The notes under the pieces are model-generated. The model did not search any database. It was not told where the DNA came from and saw nothing but the letters and a program-made list of their open reading frames with translations. 64,000 nt of DNA, from positions 124,001 to 188,000 of the forward strand of contig JAVBNX010000001.1 in assembly GCA_031551275.1 (NCBI GenBank). Reading direction: 5' to 3'. The translations under genes were made by a program, and so were the position numbers. Numbering within the stretch: the first letter of the stretch is position 1; each line of letters begins with the position of its first letter. This document shows positions 16,698 to 25,125 of the stretch, piece by piece. The DNA is from JAVBMJ01 sp031551275. GTDB lineage: Bacteria > Bacteroidota > Bacteroidia > Bacteroidales > Rikenellaceae.

Positions 16698-17714
16698 ATG
16701 AAATACATCGCTTTTATCCTGTGCCTGGGCGTACTGGCCGCGGGATGCGCCGCACCCAAACAGCAAACGCCCGCGCCGATCCCCGTGATCTTCGATACCG
16801 ATCCCGGGAACGACATCGACGATGTGCTGGCCCTCCAGATGCTTCTGAACTACCACAACAAAGGGGTGATCGACCTGCTGGGCATCGGCATCGGCAAGAT
16901 GTACCCCCGCTCGATCGACTACATCGACGCCTATTGCCGCCTCAACGGGCAGGGGGAGATGCCGATCGGGTACGTTTACCAGGGGGCCAACCCCAACCCC
17001 GAGCAGGGGGATTATGTGGGCGTGACCCTCGATACGCTGATCGACGGGCGGCACATCCTCTTTCCGGAGCGCTCCATCGCCGACAGCCTGCCCGAGGGGT
17101 ACAAGCTCTACCGCCGATTGCTGGCGCAGGCCGACGACGCGTCGGTCGTCTTTATCGCCGTGGGGCCCTACACCAACGTGGCCCGGCTGCTGGACTCCCC
17201 GGCGGACGAAATCAGTCCTTTGACGGGCGTGGAGTTGGTCGCCAAAAAGGTGAAACTGCTCTCGGTGATGGGCGGGACCTACAACGACGACACGTTCAAC
17301 AACCCCGAATGGAACATCATGCAGGATCTGGACGCCTCCAAAACGCTCTTTGCCAGGTGGCCCACGCAGCTCGTGGCGAGCGGCTCGGAGGTGGGCGTGC
17401 GCATCCTCTACCCCGCGTCGAGCGTGCTGGCCGATTTCAAGGGGGGCGAGCAGGCTCCGTTGTGCGTATCGTACAAAGCCTATCTGCCGATGCCCTACGA
17501 TCGCCCCACGTGGGATTTGACCTCGGTGCTCTACGCCGTCGAGCCCGGCGACAGCCGGCTGGGCATTTCAGAGCCGGGGACCATCACCATCGCAGAGGAC
17601 GGGTACAGCCGTTTTACGCCCGTGGAAGGCGGAAAACACCGCTTTTTAAAGGTCGACCCCAATGACATTCCGGCCGTAGTCGACAGGTTGGTAGAAGTTT
17701 GCGCAGGGAAATAA
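16698..17714 (+). CDS. Nucleoside-hydrolase-like lipoprotein
   Basis: This 338-residue lipoprotein (VLAAGC, Cys17) belongs to the IUNH nucleoside hydrolase fold. The N-terminal calcium-binding cluster is present as DTDPGNDIDDVLAL (about 34-47), with spacing slightly longer than the usual DTDPGIDDA. The NPEWN segment (about 198-202) supplies the conserved Asn. Near the C-terminus the family's catalytic HD is replaced by TWDLTSVLYA (about 271-280): the Asp is kept but His is Trp. Secreted bacterial relatives with this change exist, and their substrate may be something other than a nucleoside. The gene follows the rhamnosidase locus and may share its transcription, although a hairpin separates them. 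Confidence 0.8.
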   Translation: MKYIAFILCLGVLAAGCAAPKQQTPAPIPVIFDTDPGNDIDDVLALQMLLNYHNKGVIDLLGIGIGKMYPRSIDYIDAYCRLNGQGEMPIGYVYQGANPNPEQGDYVGVTLDTLIDGRHILFPERSIADSLPEGYKLYRRLLAQADDASVVFIAVGPYTNVARLLDSPADEISPLTGVELVAKKVKLLSVMGGTYNDDTFNNPEWNIMQDLDASKTLFARWPTQLVASGSEVGVRILYPASSVLADFKGGEQAPLCVSYKAYLPMPYDRPTWDLTSVLYAVEPGDSRLGISEPGTITIAEDGYSRFTPVEGGKHRFLKVDPNDIPAVVDRLVEVCAGK

Positions 17715-17725
17715 GTTTTTTTTCC

Positions 17726-17733
17726 TACATTTG
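17726..17733 (+). promoter_or_regulatory. -7 box candidate before the PAS/GAF kinase
   Basis: TACATTTG matches the TAnnTTTG consensus exactly. A possible TTTG partner (17698-17701) is 24 bases upstream, longer than usual. The box is followed immediately by a 9-bp dyad. Confidence 0.5.
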
Positions 17734-17764
17734 CAGGCGGCGTTCCGGAAGGGTTCGCCGCCTG
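17734..17764. promoter_or_regulatory. Nine-base-pair dyad at the kinase gene promoter
   Basis: CAGGCGGCG (17734-17742) and CGCCGCCTG (17756-17764) are perfect inverted repeats around a 13-base loop that itself contains TTCCGGAA. The expected transcription start falls inside the left arm. It could be an operator, or a terminator for the preceding gene. Confidence 0.45.
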
Positions 17765-17771
17765 TTCAGTT

Positions 17772-20168
17772 ATGGAGTCCACTGCCAGCGACATACGCCT
17801 GATGGAAATGCTTCAGCAGACCGCGAAGGTCGGCTGGTGGCGCGCCGATCTGGATAAACGCACGCTCAGCTTCTCGGACTACCTGGTCCAACTGCTCGGA
17901 CTTAAATCAGACACCGTAGACTTCGACCGCTTCGCCACGCTGGCAAACCCCGACGCACGGTTGGAGACTTTGGCCGGACTCAAAAAACTGGTCTCCTCGC
18001 CCGAGGGGTTCGACGAGAATTTCATGCTCTCGACCGTCGATGGATTCCGCTGGCTTCGGATGAAAGCCGCCAGGCGCGACGTGGCCACAGGCCTGGTGGA
18101 GGGGATCATGCAATACATCGATCAGGTCCCCGGATCGCAAGTCGACGAGGAGAGTTCGACCGCCAGCCTGGACAAATTGCTGGGGTGGCAGACCTCCGTC
18201 ACGCGCACCCTGCTGGGTTTGCTCGACAACGCGTCGGACCAGAACGTGGTCCAGACCATGCTCGACATGGTCAGGGAGAACTACGGGGCCAACCACGCCT
18301 ACATATGCGTCTTCGACCACCAACAGCGCACGTTCGACTGCCTGTTCGAGTCGGTGGACAAACAGACCACCCCCATCAAAAGCCTGCTCAAAGGGCTGCC
18401 CGCGCGGGCGAGCTGGATGGAGGAGCTGATCGACAAAAAGCCGTCGTTCCGCAGCGACATCCTCCATGTACCCGGCAATTACAACGCCGAATTCGGATCG
18501 TACGGCGGGCAGAAGGTCCTCTCGTCGATGGCCGCGCCGCTGGTCTCCAGGCAGGGTGTGTGGGGCTTTATCAAGGTCGACCTCGCCGACAGGCGGCGGG
18601 AATGGACCTACCTGGACAAGGAGTCGTTCCTCTCGGTTTCCAACGTGATCGGCGTATGCCTCGCGCTGGGGCGCTCGGAGGATGAGGCGCACCAAAAGAG
18701 CGACTTTTTGGACTCACTTTACAGCAACATGCCGATGGGCTACTTCTGCCTCGACGTGAAAATGGGCGAGGACGGGAGGGTGGCCGAGTACACCTACATA
18801 GACGTGAACGACAAGTTCCTTGAGATCATGGGCCGGAAACGCGAACAACTGATCGGCAAAACGCTGAGCGAAGTGGGCCCCATCTATGTGGAACCGCTCG
18901 ATCTGGGCATCCTGGCCGATGTGGCCTTCCGGGGAAAGGTGCACGAGCACCGGGAACAGGTGCGGCACAACATGCGCTACTACCAGACGGTAATCTATTC
19001 GCCCCAACCGGGCAATGTGGTCGCCCTGTTCATGGATGTACATGAACAGGTTATGGCCGCCCAGGCCGTCTACGAGGCGTCGTCCCGTTTGAGGGACTTC
19101 GAATCGGCGTTCAACGCGGCGGCGGTGACGGCCGAGCTCGGGTTCTTCAGGTTGAATCCGCTCAAAAACGAATCTTTCTACTCCGACCAGTGGTACCGCA
19201 ACATGGGGCTGGACAAAAAAGTAGTCGAATTTGAGGACTACACGCGCCTGATCCATCCCGACGACGCGCTGGTGCTGGACAAATGGTTCGCGGACGCGGT
19301 GGCCGGAAAAGAGAAGTCGATGAGCCTCGAATTCCGCGTCCGCGACACGCAGGGGGGCTGGAAATGGCTGCGCACGACGTGCAGCGTGACCGAATACGAT
19401 CCCGAAAACGGGGTCGTGCAACTGGTCGGGATCAACTACAACGTCAACGAGATCAAGCTGGCCGAGCAAAAGCTGATCGCCGCAAAGCAGAAAGCCGAAG
19501 AGTCGGACAGGCTCAAATCGGCCTTTTTGGCCAACATGAGCCACGAGATACGCACCCCGCTGAACGCCATCGTGGGATTCTCCGCGTTGTTGAGCGAGAC
19601 CGACGACAAGGAGGAACGCAAGGAGTACATGGCCATCATCGAGAAGAACAACCAGCACCTGCTCAATTTGATCTCCGATATACTGGACCTCTCCAAGATC
19701 GAGGCCGGGACGATCGAGATCTCGCTGGACGATATGCACGTGGACGATCTGTGCTCCCAGGTGGTCCGGTCGTTCTACCCCAGGGTCCCCGCCGGGGTGG
19801 AACTGCGTTTCCTGGGCGAGGGGCAGCAGCGCAGCACGATCATCAAAAGCGACGCCAAACGGATCAACCAGGTGTTATCCAACTTCGTGTCCAACGCCCT
19901 GAAATTCACAAGCGAAGGGCATGTGTGGCTCGACTATGAGGTAGCGGACGGCATGATAACGTTCAGGGTCGGGGACACCGGGATCGGGATGACCCCCGAG
20001 CAGGCCGCCACCGTGTTCGACCGCTTTGTCAAGATCAACGACTTCATCCCCGGGACCGGGCTCGGGCTGGCCATCTGCCGCAGCATAGCCGAAAGGATGG
20101 GCGGGGCGGTCGGGGTGGACTCCGAAAAGGGCAAGGGCTCATCGTTCTGGTTTACCGTCCCCGTATAA
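17772..20168 (+). CDS. Soluble PAS/GAF sensor histidine kinase
   Basis: This 798-residue kinase has no signal peptide or membrane helix and should sense a cytoplasmic signal. It has an N-terminal PAS (about 10-120), a GAF domain (about 145-300), a PAS-like domain (about 310-430, YIDVNDKFLEIMG), a third PAS/PAC (about 445-560) and a kinase core. The core keeps the H box with His591 (SHEIRTPLN), the N box (QVLSNFVSNALKFT, about 699-712), G1 (DTGIGM, about 735) and G2 (GTGLGLAI, about 761). There is no receiver domain and no response-regulator gene nearby, so it is an orphan. It lies 108 bases upstream of hydB on the same strand, which suggests, but does not show, a link to redox or hydrogen metabolism. 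Confidence 0.92.
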   Translation: MESTASDIRLMEMLQQTAKVGWWRADLDKRTLSFSDYLVQLLGLKSDTVDFDRFATLANPDARLETLAGLKKLVSSPEGFDENFMLSTVDGFRWLRMKAARRDVATGLVEGIMQYIDQVPGSQVDEESSTASLDKLLGWQTSVTRTLLGLLDNASDQNVVQTMLDMVRENYGANHAYICVFDHQQRTFDCLFESVDKQTTPIKSLLKGLPARASWMEELIDKKPSFRSDILHVPGNYNAEFGSYGGQKVLSSMAAPLVSRQGVWGFIKVDLADRRREWTYLDKESFLSVSNVIGVCLALGRSEDEAHQKSDFLDSLYSNMPMGYFCLDVKMGEDGRVAEYTYIDVNDKFLEIMGRKREQLIGKTLSEVGPIYVEPLDLGILADVAFRGKVHEHREQVRHNMRYYQTVIYSPQPGNVVALFMDVHEQVMAAQAVYEASSRLRDFESAFNAAAVTAELGFFRLNPLKNESFYSDQWYRNMGLDKKVVEFEDYTRLIHPDDALVLDKWFADAVAGKEKSMSLEFRVRDTQGGWKWLRTTCSVTEYDPENGVVQLVGINYNVNEIKLAEQKLIAAKQKAEESDRLKSAFLANMSHEIRTPLNAIVGFSALLSETDDKEERKEYMAIIEKNNQHLLNLISDILDLSKIEAGTIEISLDDMHVDDLCSQVVRSFYPRVPAGVELRFLGEGQQRSTIIKSDAKRINQVLSNFVSNALKFTSEGHVWLDYEVADGMITFRVGDTGIGMTPEQAATVFDRFVKINDFIPGTGLGLAICRSIAERMGGAVGVDSEKGKGSSFWFTVPV

Positions 20169-20223
20169 GGGCGGTTTTTTGCCCGAAATTGTCATATTAA
20201 ATACTGTTTTTGGCGATTTTCGT

Positions 20224-20253
20224 TTTGAAAACGGGGAAAAAGTGATATATTAG
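20224..20253 (+). promoter_or_regulatory. Candidate promoter of hydBAC
   Basis: TTTG (20224-20227), 18 bases, then TATATTAG (20246-20253) is close to the Bacteroides consensus with one mismatch in the second box. It lies 23 bases before the hydB start. The -33 element sits inside the small palindrome CGTTTTGAAAACG (20221-20233). Confidence 0.55.
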
Positions 20254-20276
20254 CAGGGCATTTCAACCGTTCCCCT

Positions 20277-22112
20277 ATGAAAAAGATAACCTCCCCGGAC
20301 GAATTGTACCTTCTCGGGCGGCAGTATGAAGGGAAAGTGTGCGGCATCCCCGAAGGGCAAAAAAACGCGCAAACCCCGGTGCGTATCCGGGTGGCGATGG
20401 CCACATGCAGCATCGCGGCAGGCTCCGCGCCTGTGATGGAAGCGATCGTCCGGGGCGTGGAGGCCGAGGGCATCCCGGCCATCCTGACCCCCACGGGCTG
20501 CATGGGTTTTTGTTACGCCGAACCCACGGTGGAGGTTACCCTGCCGGGCCAAAAGCCGGTCGTGTTCGGCTGGATGGACACCGAAAAAGCAACGCAGCTC
20601 GTCGCGGGGTATATGCGCGACGGGGTTGTACCCCAGCAAGGGATCATCCCCGTCAGGGAGCAGACGCGCATCGCGCTGCGCAACTGCGGGATGATCGACC
20701 CGGAAAACCTGCCGGAATATATCTCCCGGGGGGGCTACGCGGCGCTCGCCAAGGCGGTCTCCGGGATGACCCCGCAAGAGGCGGTCGAGCTGGTCAAAGA
20801 GTCGGGCCTGCGGGGACGGGGCGGCGGCGGATTCCCCACGGGACGCAAGTGGGAGTTCGCCTCGCAGGCCAAAGCCGGCCAAAAATACGTGGTATGCAAC
20901 GCCGACGAGGGAGATCCCGGGGCGTTCATGGACCGTTCCATCCTGGAGGGCGACCCCCACTCGATCATCGAGGCGATGGCGGTCTGCGGGTACTGCATCG
21001 GGGCGTCGAAAGGGCTGGTCTACATCCGGGCGGAGTACCCGCTGGCGATCAAACGCCTCAAAACGGCCATCGCGCAGGCGCGCGAAGCGGGGCTGCTGGG
21101 CAACAGGATACTGGGGTCGAAATTCGGCTTCGACATAGAATTGCGCTACGGGGCGGGCGCCTTCGTCTGCGGCGAGGAGACCGCGCTGATCCACTCCATG
21201 GAGGGGCTGCGGGGCGAGCCCACCGTGAAGCCCCCCTTCCCCACCGAATCGGGCTACAAAGGAAAGCCGACCTGCGTGAACAACGTGGAGACGCTGGCCA
21301 ACATACCCGCCATCCTGCTCAACGGGGCCGAATGGTACGCCTCGATCGGGACCGAAAAATCGAAAGGGACCAAGGTCTTCGCGCTGGCCGGCAAGGTCAA
21401 CAACGTGGGGCTGGTCGAAGTGCCCATGGGGACGACCCTGCGTGAGGTGATCTTCGATATCGGCGGCGGCATACGCGGCGGCAAGAAATTCAAGGCCGTG
21501 CAGACCGGCGGACCCTCGGGCGGCTGTTTGACCGCCAAGCACCTCGACACCCCGATCGACTTCGACAGCCTGGTCGCCGCGGGCTCGATGATGGGCTCGG
21601 GCGGGATGATCGTCATGGACCAGGACGACTGCATGGTCTCGGTGGCGAAGTTCTACCTCGGCTTCTCCCTCGACGAGTCGTGCGGCAAGTGCGCCCCCTG
21701 CCGGGTGGGAAACAAGCGCCTGCACGAGATCCTGGAACGGATATGCAACGGGGACGGGACCGAGGAGGACCTCGAACAATTGTACAACCTGGCCGGGGTG
21801 ATCAAGGACACCGCCCTGTGCGGGTTGGGACAGACGTCGCCCAACCCCGTGCTCTCGACCCTGGAGCACTTCCGGGACGAGTACCTCGCCCACGTCCACC
21901 TGCGGCGCTGCCCGGCCGGAAGCTGCCGCGCGCTGAGGTACTACACCATCATTACCGAAAAGTGTACGGGCTGCCTGCTCTGTACCGCCGTGTGCCCCAC
22001 CAAGGCGATCCACGGCGGGCGCAGGGTCCCCAACTTCATCGACCAGGAGGCCTGCATACGCTGCGGGATATGTTTCGACAAGTGTACATTCAACGCCGTG
22101 GAGGTTCACTGA
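20277..22112 (+). CDS. hydB: [FeFe] hydrogenase flavoprotein subunit HydB (NuoF-like)
   Basis: This 611-residue subunit holds FMN and the NAD(H) site of a trimeric hydrogenase. It has an N-terminal thioredoxin-like 2Fe-2S domain (about 35-120, with CSIAAGS and TGCMGFC) and a NuoF-type FMN/NADH domain with GRGGGGFPTG (about 180-189) and the CGEETALI segment. An SLBB region and the 4Fe-4S motif SCGKCAPCRVGN (about 468-479), with its fourth Cys near 514, come next. Two extra C-terminal 4Fe-4S clusters follow (KCTGCLLCTAVCP about 561, CIRCGICFDKC about 592). The extra clusters mark it as HydB/HndC rather than NuoF. With HydA and HydC it forms the electron-bifurcating or -confurcating enzyme linking ferredoxin, NAD(P)H and H2. 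One base separates it from hydA. Confidence 0.94.
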   Translation: MKKITSPDELYLLGRQYEGKVCGIPEGQKNAQTPVRIRVAMATCSIAAGSAPVMEAIVRGVEAEGIPAILTPTGCMGFCYAEPTVEVTLPGQKPVVFGWMDTEKATQLVAGYMRDGVVPQQGIIPVREQTRIALRNCGMIDPENLPEYISRGGYAALAKAVSGMTPQEAVELVKESGLRGRGGGGFPTGRKWEFASQAKAGQKYVVCNADEGDPGAFMDRSILEGDPHSIIEAMAVCGYCIGASKGLVYIRAEYPLAIKRLKTAIAQAREAGLLGNRILGSKFGFDIELRYGAGAFVCGEETALIHSMEGLRGEPTVKPPFPTESGYKGKPTCVNNVETLANIPAILLNGAEWYASIGTEKSKGTKVFALAGKVNNVGLVEVPMGTTLREVIFDIGGGIRGGKKFKAVQTGGPSGGCLTAKHLDTPIDFDSLVAAGSMMGSGGMIVMDQDDCMVSVAKFYLGFSLDESCGKCAPCRVGNKRLHEILERICNGDGTEEDLEQLYNLAGVIKDTALCGLGQTSPNPVLSTLEHFRDEYLAHVHLRRCPAGSCRALRYYTIITEKCTGCLLCTAVCPTKAIHGGRRVPNFIDQEACIRCGICFDKCTFNAVEVH

Positions 22113-22113
22113 T

Positions 22114-23880
22114 ATGGAAAAGATCTCTCTCTGCATAGACAACAAGCCCATGGAGGTGGACAAAGGCGTCTCGCTGCTCAAGGCGGCGCGGATGGCCGGG
22201 ATCAACATCCCCACGCTGTGCCACATGAAACTCGACCACCTGGGCATCACCAACCGCCCGGGCGGATGCCGCCTCTGCGTGGTGGAGGTCGCGGGCAGGC
22301 GCAACCTCGCTCCCGCGTGCTCGACGATCTGCGCCGAAGGGATGGAGGTCAGGACCAACACGCCCAGGGTGCTGAACGCGCGCAAGACCGTGCTTGAATT
22401 GATCCTCTCCGACCACCCGAAGGATTGTTTGATCTGCTCCAAGTCGGGCAAGTGCGACTTGCAGGATTTGGCGGTGAGGTTCGGCATCCGGGAGGTACAC
22501 CGGGTGGAGAACACCGAGGTGTCGACCTACCGCAGGGACGCCTCCCCGTCGCTGATCCGCGACATGGACAAGTGCGTGATGTGCCGCCGGTGCGAGATGG
22601 TGTGCAACGACGTGCAGACCGTGGGCGCGCTGAGCGCCATAGGCCGGGGATTCAGGGCCGTGGTCGCCCCCGCCTTCGAGCAGGACTTGGTCGCTTCGCC
22701 CTGCACCTTCTGCGGGCAATGCGTGGCCGTGTGCCCCACCGGGGCGCTGACCGAGCAGGACAGCACGCCCAGGGTGATCCGCGCGCTGGCCGACAAGTCC
22801 AAAAAAGTGGTCGTGCAGACCGCGCCCGCCGTCAGGGCGGCCCTGGGCGAGGAGTTCGGCATGGCCCCCGGCACGTTGGTGACGGGCAAACTGGTCGCCG
22901 CGCTGCGCAGGCTGGGATTCGACAAGGTGTTCGACACCGACTTCGCGGCCGACCTGACCATTATGGAAGAGGGGACCGAGCTGCTGGAGAGGATCGACCG
23001 CCACCTCAAAGGGGACAAGACGGTCAAGCTGCCCATCCTGACCTCCTGCTGCCCGGCGTGGGTCAACTTCTTCGAGACCAACTACCCCGATATGCTCGAC
23101 GTGCCCTCCTCGGCACGCTCGCCCCAGCAGATGTTCGGATCGGTGGCCAAGACGTGGCTGGCCCAAAAGATGGAGATCCCGCGCGAACAGATGGTGGTCG
23201 TGTCGGTCATGCCCTGCCTGGCCAAGAAATTCGAGTGCCAGAGAGAGGAGTTCAAAACGGGCGAGAACCCCGACGTGGACTTCTCGATCTCGACGCGCGA
23301 ACTGGCCGCGTTGATCCGCATGGCCAACATCGACTTCGCGGCGCTGCCCGACGAGGAGTTCGATAACCCGATGGGCTACTCCTCGGGCGCGGGCGTGATC
23401 TTCGGGACCACGGGCGGCGTGATCGAGGCCGCCACCCGGACCGCCTGCGAACTGCACACGGGCATGACGCTCGAGAAGGTCGACTTCAAGGAGATGCGCG
23501 GGCTGGAAGGCATACGCACGGCCTCGGTCGAGATGGACGGCATAACGCTCAACATCGGCATAGCCCACGGGCTGGGCAACGCGCGCAAGCTGCTGGACGG
23601 CATACGCAGCGGGATGTATAACTTCCACGCCATCGAGATCATGGCGTGCCCCGGCGGCTGCATAGGCGGGGCGGGGCAACCCCTCCACCACGGCGACAGC
23701 AGGATCATCAAGGCGCGCCAAAAGGCCATATATCAGGAGGACGCCGCCAAGCCCATCCGCAAATCGCACGAGAACCCCTTCGTGGTGAGCCTCTACGAAG
23801 AGTTTTTGGGCAAGCCCATGACCGGGAAGGCCCATGAGCTGCTCCACACCCGTTACTTCCACCGGAAAAACAAGCGATGA
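22114..23880 (+). CDS. hydA: [FeFe] hydrogenase catalytic subunit HydA (group A3 type)
   Basis: This 588-residue subunit reduces protons or oxidises H2 at the H-cluster. The N-terminus carries a 2Fe-2S ferredoxin domain (about 1-80), a His-ligated 4Fe-4S motif (HPKDCLICSKSGKC, about 102-115) and two 4Fe-4S clusters (CVMCRRCEMVC about 153, CTFCGQCVAVCP about 196). All three H-cluster signatures are intact: TSCCPAWV (about 310), MPCLAKKFE (about 367) and ACPGGCIGGAGQP (about 511). The C-terminal small-subunit-like tail (HENPFVVSLYEEFLG) is present. The domain set and the flanking HydB and HydC match bifurcating group A3 enzymes. The maturases HydE, HydF and HydG are not in this window. The stop overlaps the hydC start by four bases. 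Confidence 0.96.
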   Translation: MEKISLCIDNKPMEVDKGVSLLKAARMAGINIPTLCHMKLDHLGITNRPGGCRLCVVEVAGRRNLAPACSTICAEGMEVRTNTPRVLNARKTVLELILSDHPKDCLICSKSGKCDLQDLAVRFGIREVHRVENTEVSTYRRDASPSLIRDMDKCVMCRRCEMVCNDVQTVGALSAIGRGFRAVVAPAFEQDLVASPCTFCGQCVAVCPTGALTEQDSTPRVIRALADKSKKVVVQTAPAVRAALGEEFGMAPGTLVTGKLVAALRRLGFDKVFDTDFAADLTIMEEGTELLERIDRHLKGDKTVKLPILTSCCPAWVNFFETNYPDMLDVPSSARSPQQMFGSVAKTWLAQKMEIPREQMVVVSVMPCLAKKFECQREEFKTGENPDVDFSISTRELAALIRMANIDFAALPDEEFDNPMGYSSGAGVIFGTTGGVIEAATRTACELHTGMTLEKVDFKEMRGLEGIRTASVEMDGITLNIGIAHGLGNARKLLDGIRSGMYNFHAIEIMACPGGCIGGAGQPLHHGDSRIIKARQKAIYQEDAAKPIRKSHENPFVVSLYEEFLGKPMTGKAHELLHTRYFHRKNKR

Positions 23881-24368
23881 TGAACCCGAATACCCCATAC
23901 AAGGCCCTGCCCGATTGCCACAAGCAGATGATCCGGGATATCTGCACCGATTTCGGCAACGATCCCGGGGAGCTGATCGGCGTGCTGCACACCGTGCAGG
24001 GCGAGTTGGGCTACCTGCCCGAAGAGGTGCAGCGGGAGATCGCCCTAAGCCTCAACATTCCCGTCTCGAAGGTCTACGGCGTGGTTACCTTCTACTCCTT
24101 CTTTACCATGGCCCCCAAAGGGCGTTACCCGATCTCGGTGTGCCGGGGTACGGCGTGCTATGTGACCGGAGCGGAAAAAGTGATCGAGGCCCTGGCGGGC
24201 GAGCTGGGAATCGATGTGGGCGGTGTGACCCCCGACGGACGCTTCTCGCTGGACTGCCTGCGCTGCGTGGGCGCGTGCGGGCTGGCCCCGGTGATGATGA
24301 TCGGCGAAAAGGTCTTCGCAAAGGTCGATCCGGGCAACATCCGGAAGATCCTCCGGGAGTTCGAATAA
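23877..24368 (+). CDS. hydC: [FeFe] hydrogenase subunit HydC (NuoE-like)
   Basis: This 163-residue thioredoxin-fold 2Fe-2S subunit has the NuoE/HndA motif: CRGTAC (about 88-93) and CLRCVGAC (about 124-131) ligate the cluster. It passes electrons between the NADH site of HydB and the rest of the complex. The start overlaps the hydA stop (ATGA), and a second in-frame ATG follows directly, so either could be used. The gene ends three bases before the stop of the convergent Crp/Fnr gene. The order B-A-C with tight coupling argues for one transcript. Confidence 0.95.
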   Translation: MMNPNTPYKALPDCHKQMIRDICTDFGNDPGELIGVLHTVQGELGYLPEEVQREIALSLNIPVSKVYGVVTFYSFFTMAPKGRYPISVCRGTACYVTGAEKVIEALAGELGIDVGGVTPDGRFSLDCLRCVGACGLAPVMMIGEKVFAKVDPGNIRKILREFE

Positions 24369-24371
24369 AAA

Positions 24372-25046
24372 TCAGAAGCTGACCAGCCGGGTCAATTCCC
24401 GCTTATCAGCCAGGGTAATCATTTTGCCCTGTACGGAAATCAGCCCGTCGGCGGCCATGTTTTTCATCTCCCGCTCCAGGGCCTGGCGCGAAACGCCGAA
24501 ATACTCGGCCAGCGCTGTGTGGGTACGGTCGAGGCGCACGGGCTGAAAGTCCGCCTTTTTGGAGAGGTCGAGCAAATACATCGCCACCTTCTGGCGGATG
24601 GTGCGGAACGACATCAGATGGAGCTTGCGGCTCAAGCGGGCGGCGAAGGCGGCGGAGATGTTGAGGTAGTTCTCCAGCAAACGCTCGTTGCGCGAGAGCA
24701 TCCGCAACACGACCCCGCGCGGGATGACGACGGCCGTGCCGGCTTGGGTCGCCGTGGCCGTCACGGGGAAGCGGTTGTCGGGGCCGAACAGAAAGAGGAT
24801 CGCCAGCGGGTTGGGGGCCTCGATGTCGTCGACCTTGACCACCTTGCCCGAAGGGTCGGACATCGCGCCCTGGGCGGCCCCGGTCAACAGCACGATCAAA
24901 CGGTTGCACGGCTCGTCCTGTCGGGCGAGCGTATCGCCCTTTTTATAGGCGGTCTCGCGGATGCCGAACTCCTGGAAAAGGGCGGCGATCTGCTCCGGGG
25001 TTATCCCGGCGAACAAGGCGGTGCGGGTCAGGGCGGTATAGTCCAT
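24372..25046 (-). CDS. Crp/Fnr-family transcriptional regulator
   Basis: This 224-residue regulator has an N-terminal cyclic-nucleotide-binding-like barrel (about 15-125) and a C-terminal winged helix (about 145-220) whose recognition segment is LAEYFGVSRQALEREM. The Fnr cluster cysteines are absent from the N-terminus, so it is not a direct Fe-S oxygen sensor of the E. coli Fnr type; the effector is unknown. The reading frame stays open far upstream, but the ATG at 25046 is chosen because it gives the normal family length and leaves the shared intergenic promoter region free. It is divergent from a ferredoxin-like gene, a pairing often seen in anaerobes for redox or nitrosative stress control, and convergent with hydC. 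Confidence 0.9.
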   Translation of the reverse strand: MDYTALTRTALFAGITPEQIAALFQEFGIRETAYKKGDTLARQDEPCNRLIVLLTGAAQGAMSDPSGKVVKVDDIEAPNPLAILFLFGPDNRFPVTATATQAGTAVVIPRGVVLRMLSRNERLLENYLNISAAFAARLSRKLHLMSFRTIRQKVAMYLLDLSKKADFQPVRLDRTHTALAEYFGVSRQALEREMKNMAADGLISVQGKMITLADKRELTRLVSF

Positions 25047-25062
25047 GGCGGGTAATTTGCCG

Positions 25063-25094
25063 TAAAAATAGTAAAATGCAACAAAGGTGTCAAA
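25063..25094 (-). promoter_or_regulatory. Candidate promoter of the Crp/Fnr gene
   Basis: On the minus strand TTTG (25094-25091) is followed after 20 bases by TATTTTTA (25070-25063), a near match to the -7 box at the correct spacing. It lies back to back with the -7 box of the divergent gene. Confidence 0.5.
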
Positions 25095-25113
25095 TTTTGG
25101 GGCGTTCCCATCG

Positions 25114-25121
25114 TAACTTTG
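25114..25121 (+). promoter_or_regulatory. -7 box of the ferredoxin-like gene, predicting a leaderless mRNA
   Basis: TAACTTTG matches the consensus and ends four bases before the ATG at 25126. TTTTG at 25095-25099 is the nearest -33-like element but is only 14 bases away. Initiation at the usual distance would begin at or next to the start codon. Confidence 0.45.
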
Positions 25122-25125
25122 CGGC

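Noticed and set aside
20169..20184. GGGC-T-tract-GCCC after the kinase gene as an intrinsic terminator
   Set aside because: The stem has only four pairs and the T-run lies in the loop rather than after the stem.
20277..24368. hydB and hydC as the missing nuoF and nuoE
   Set aside because: HydB has the extra C-terminal ferredoxin clusters and the genes enclose hydA, so they belong to the hydrogenase. A shared use with Nuo is only a hypothesis.
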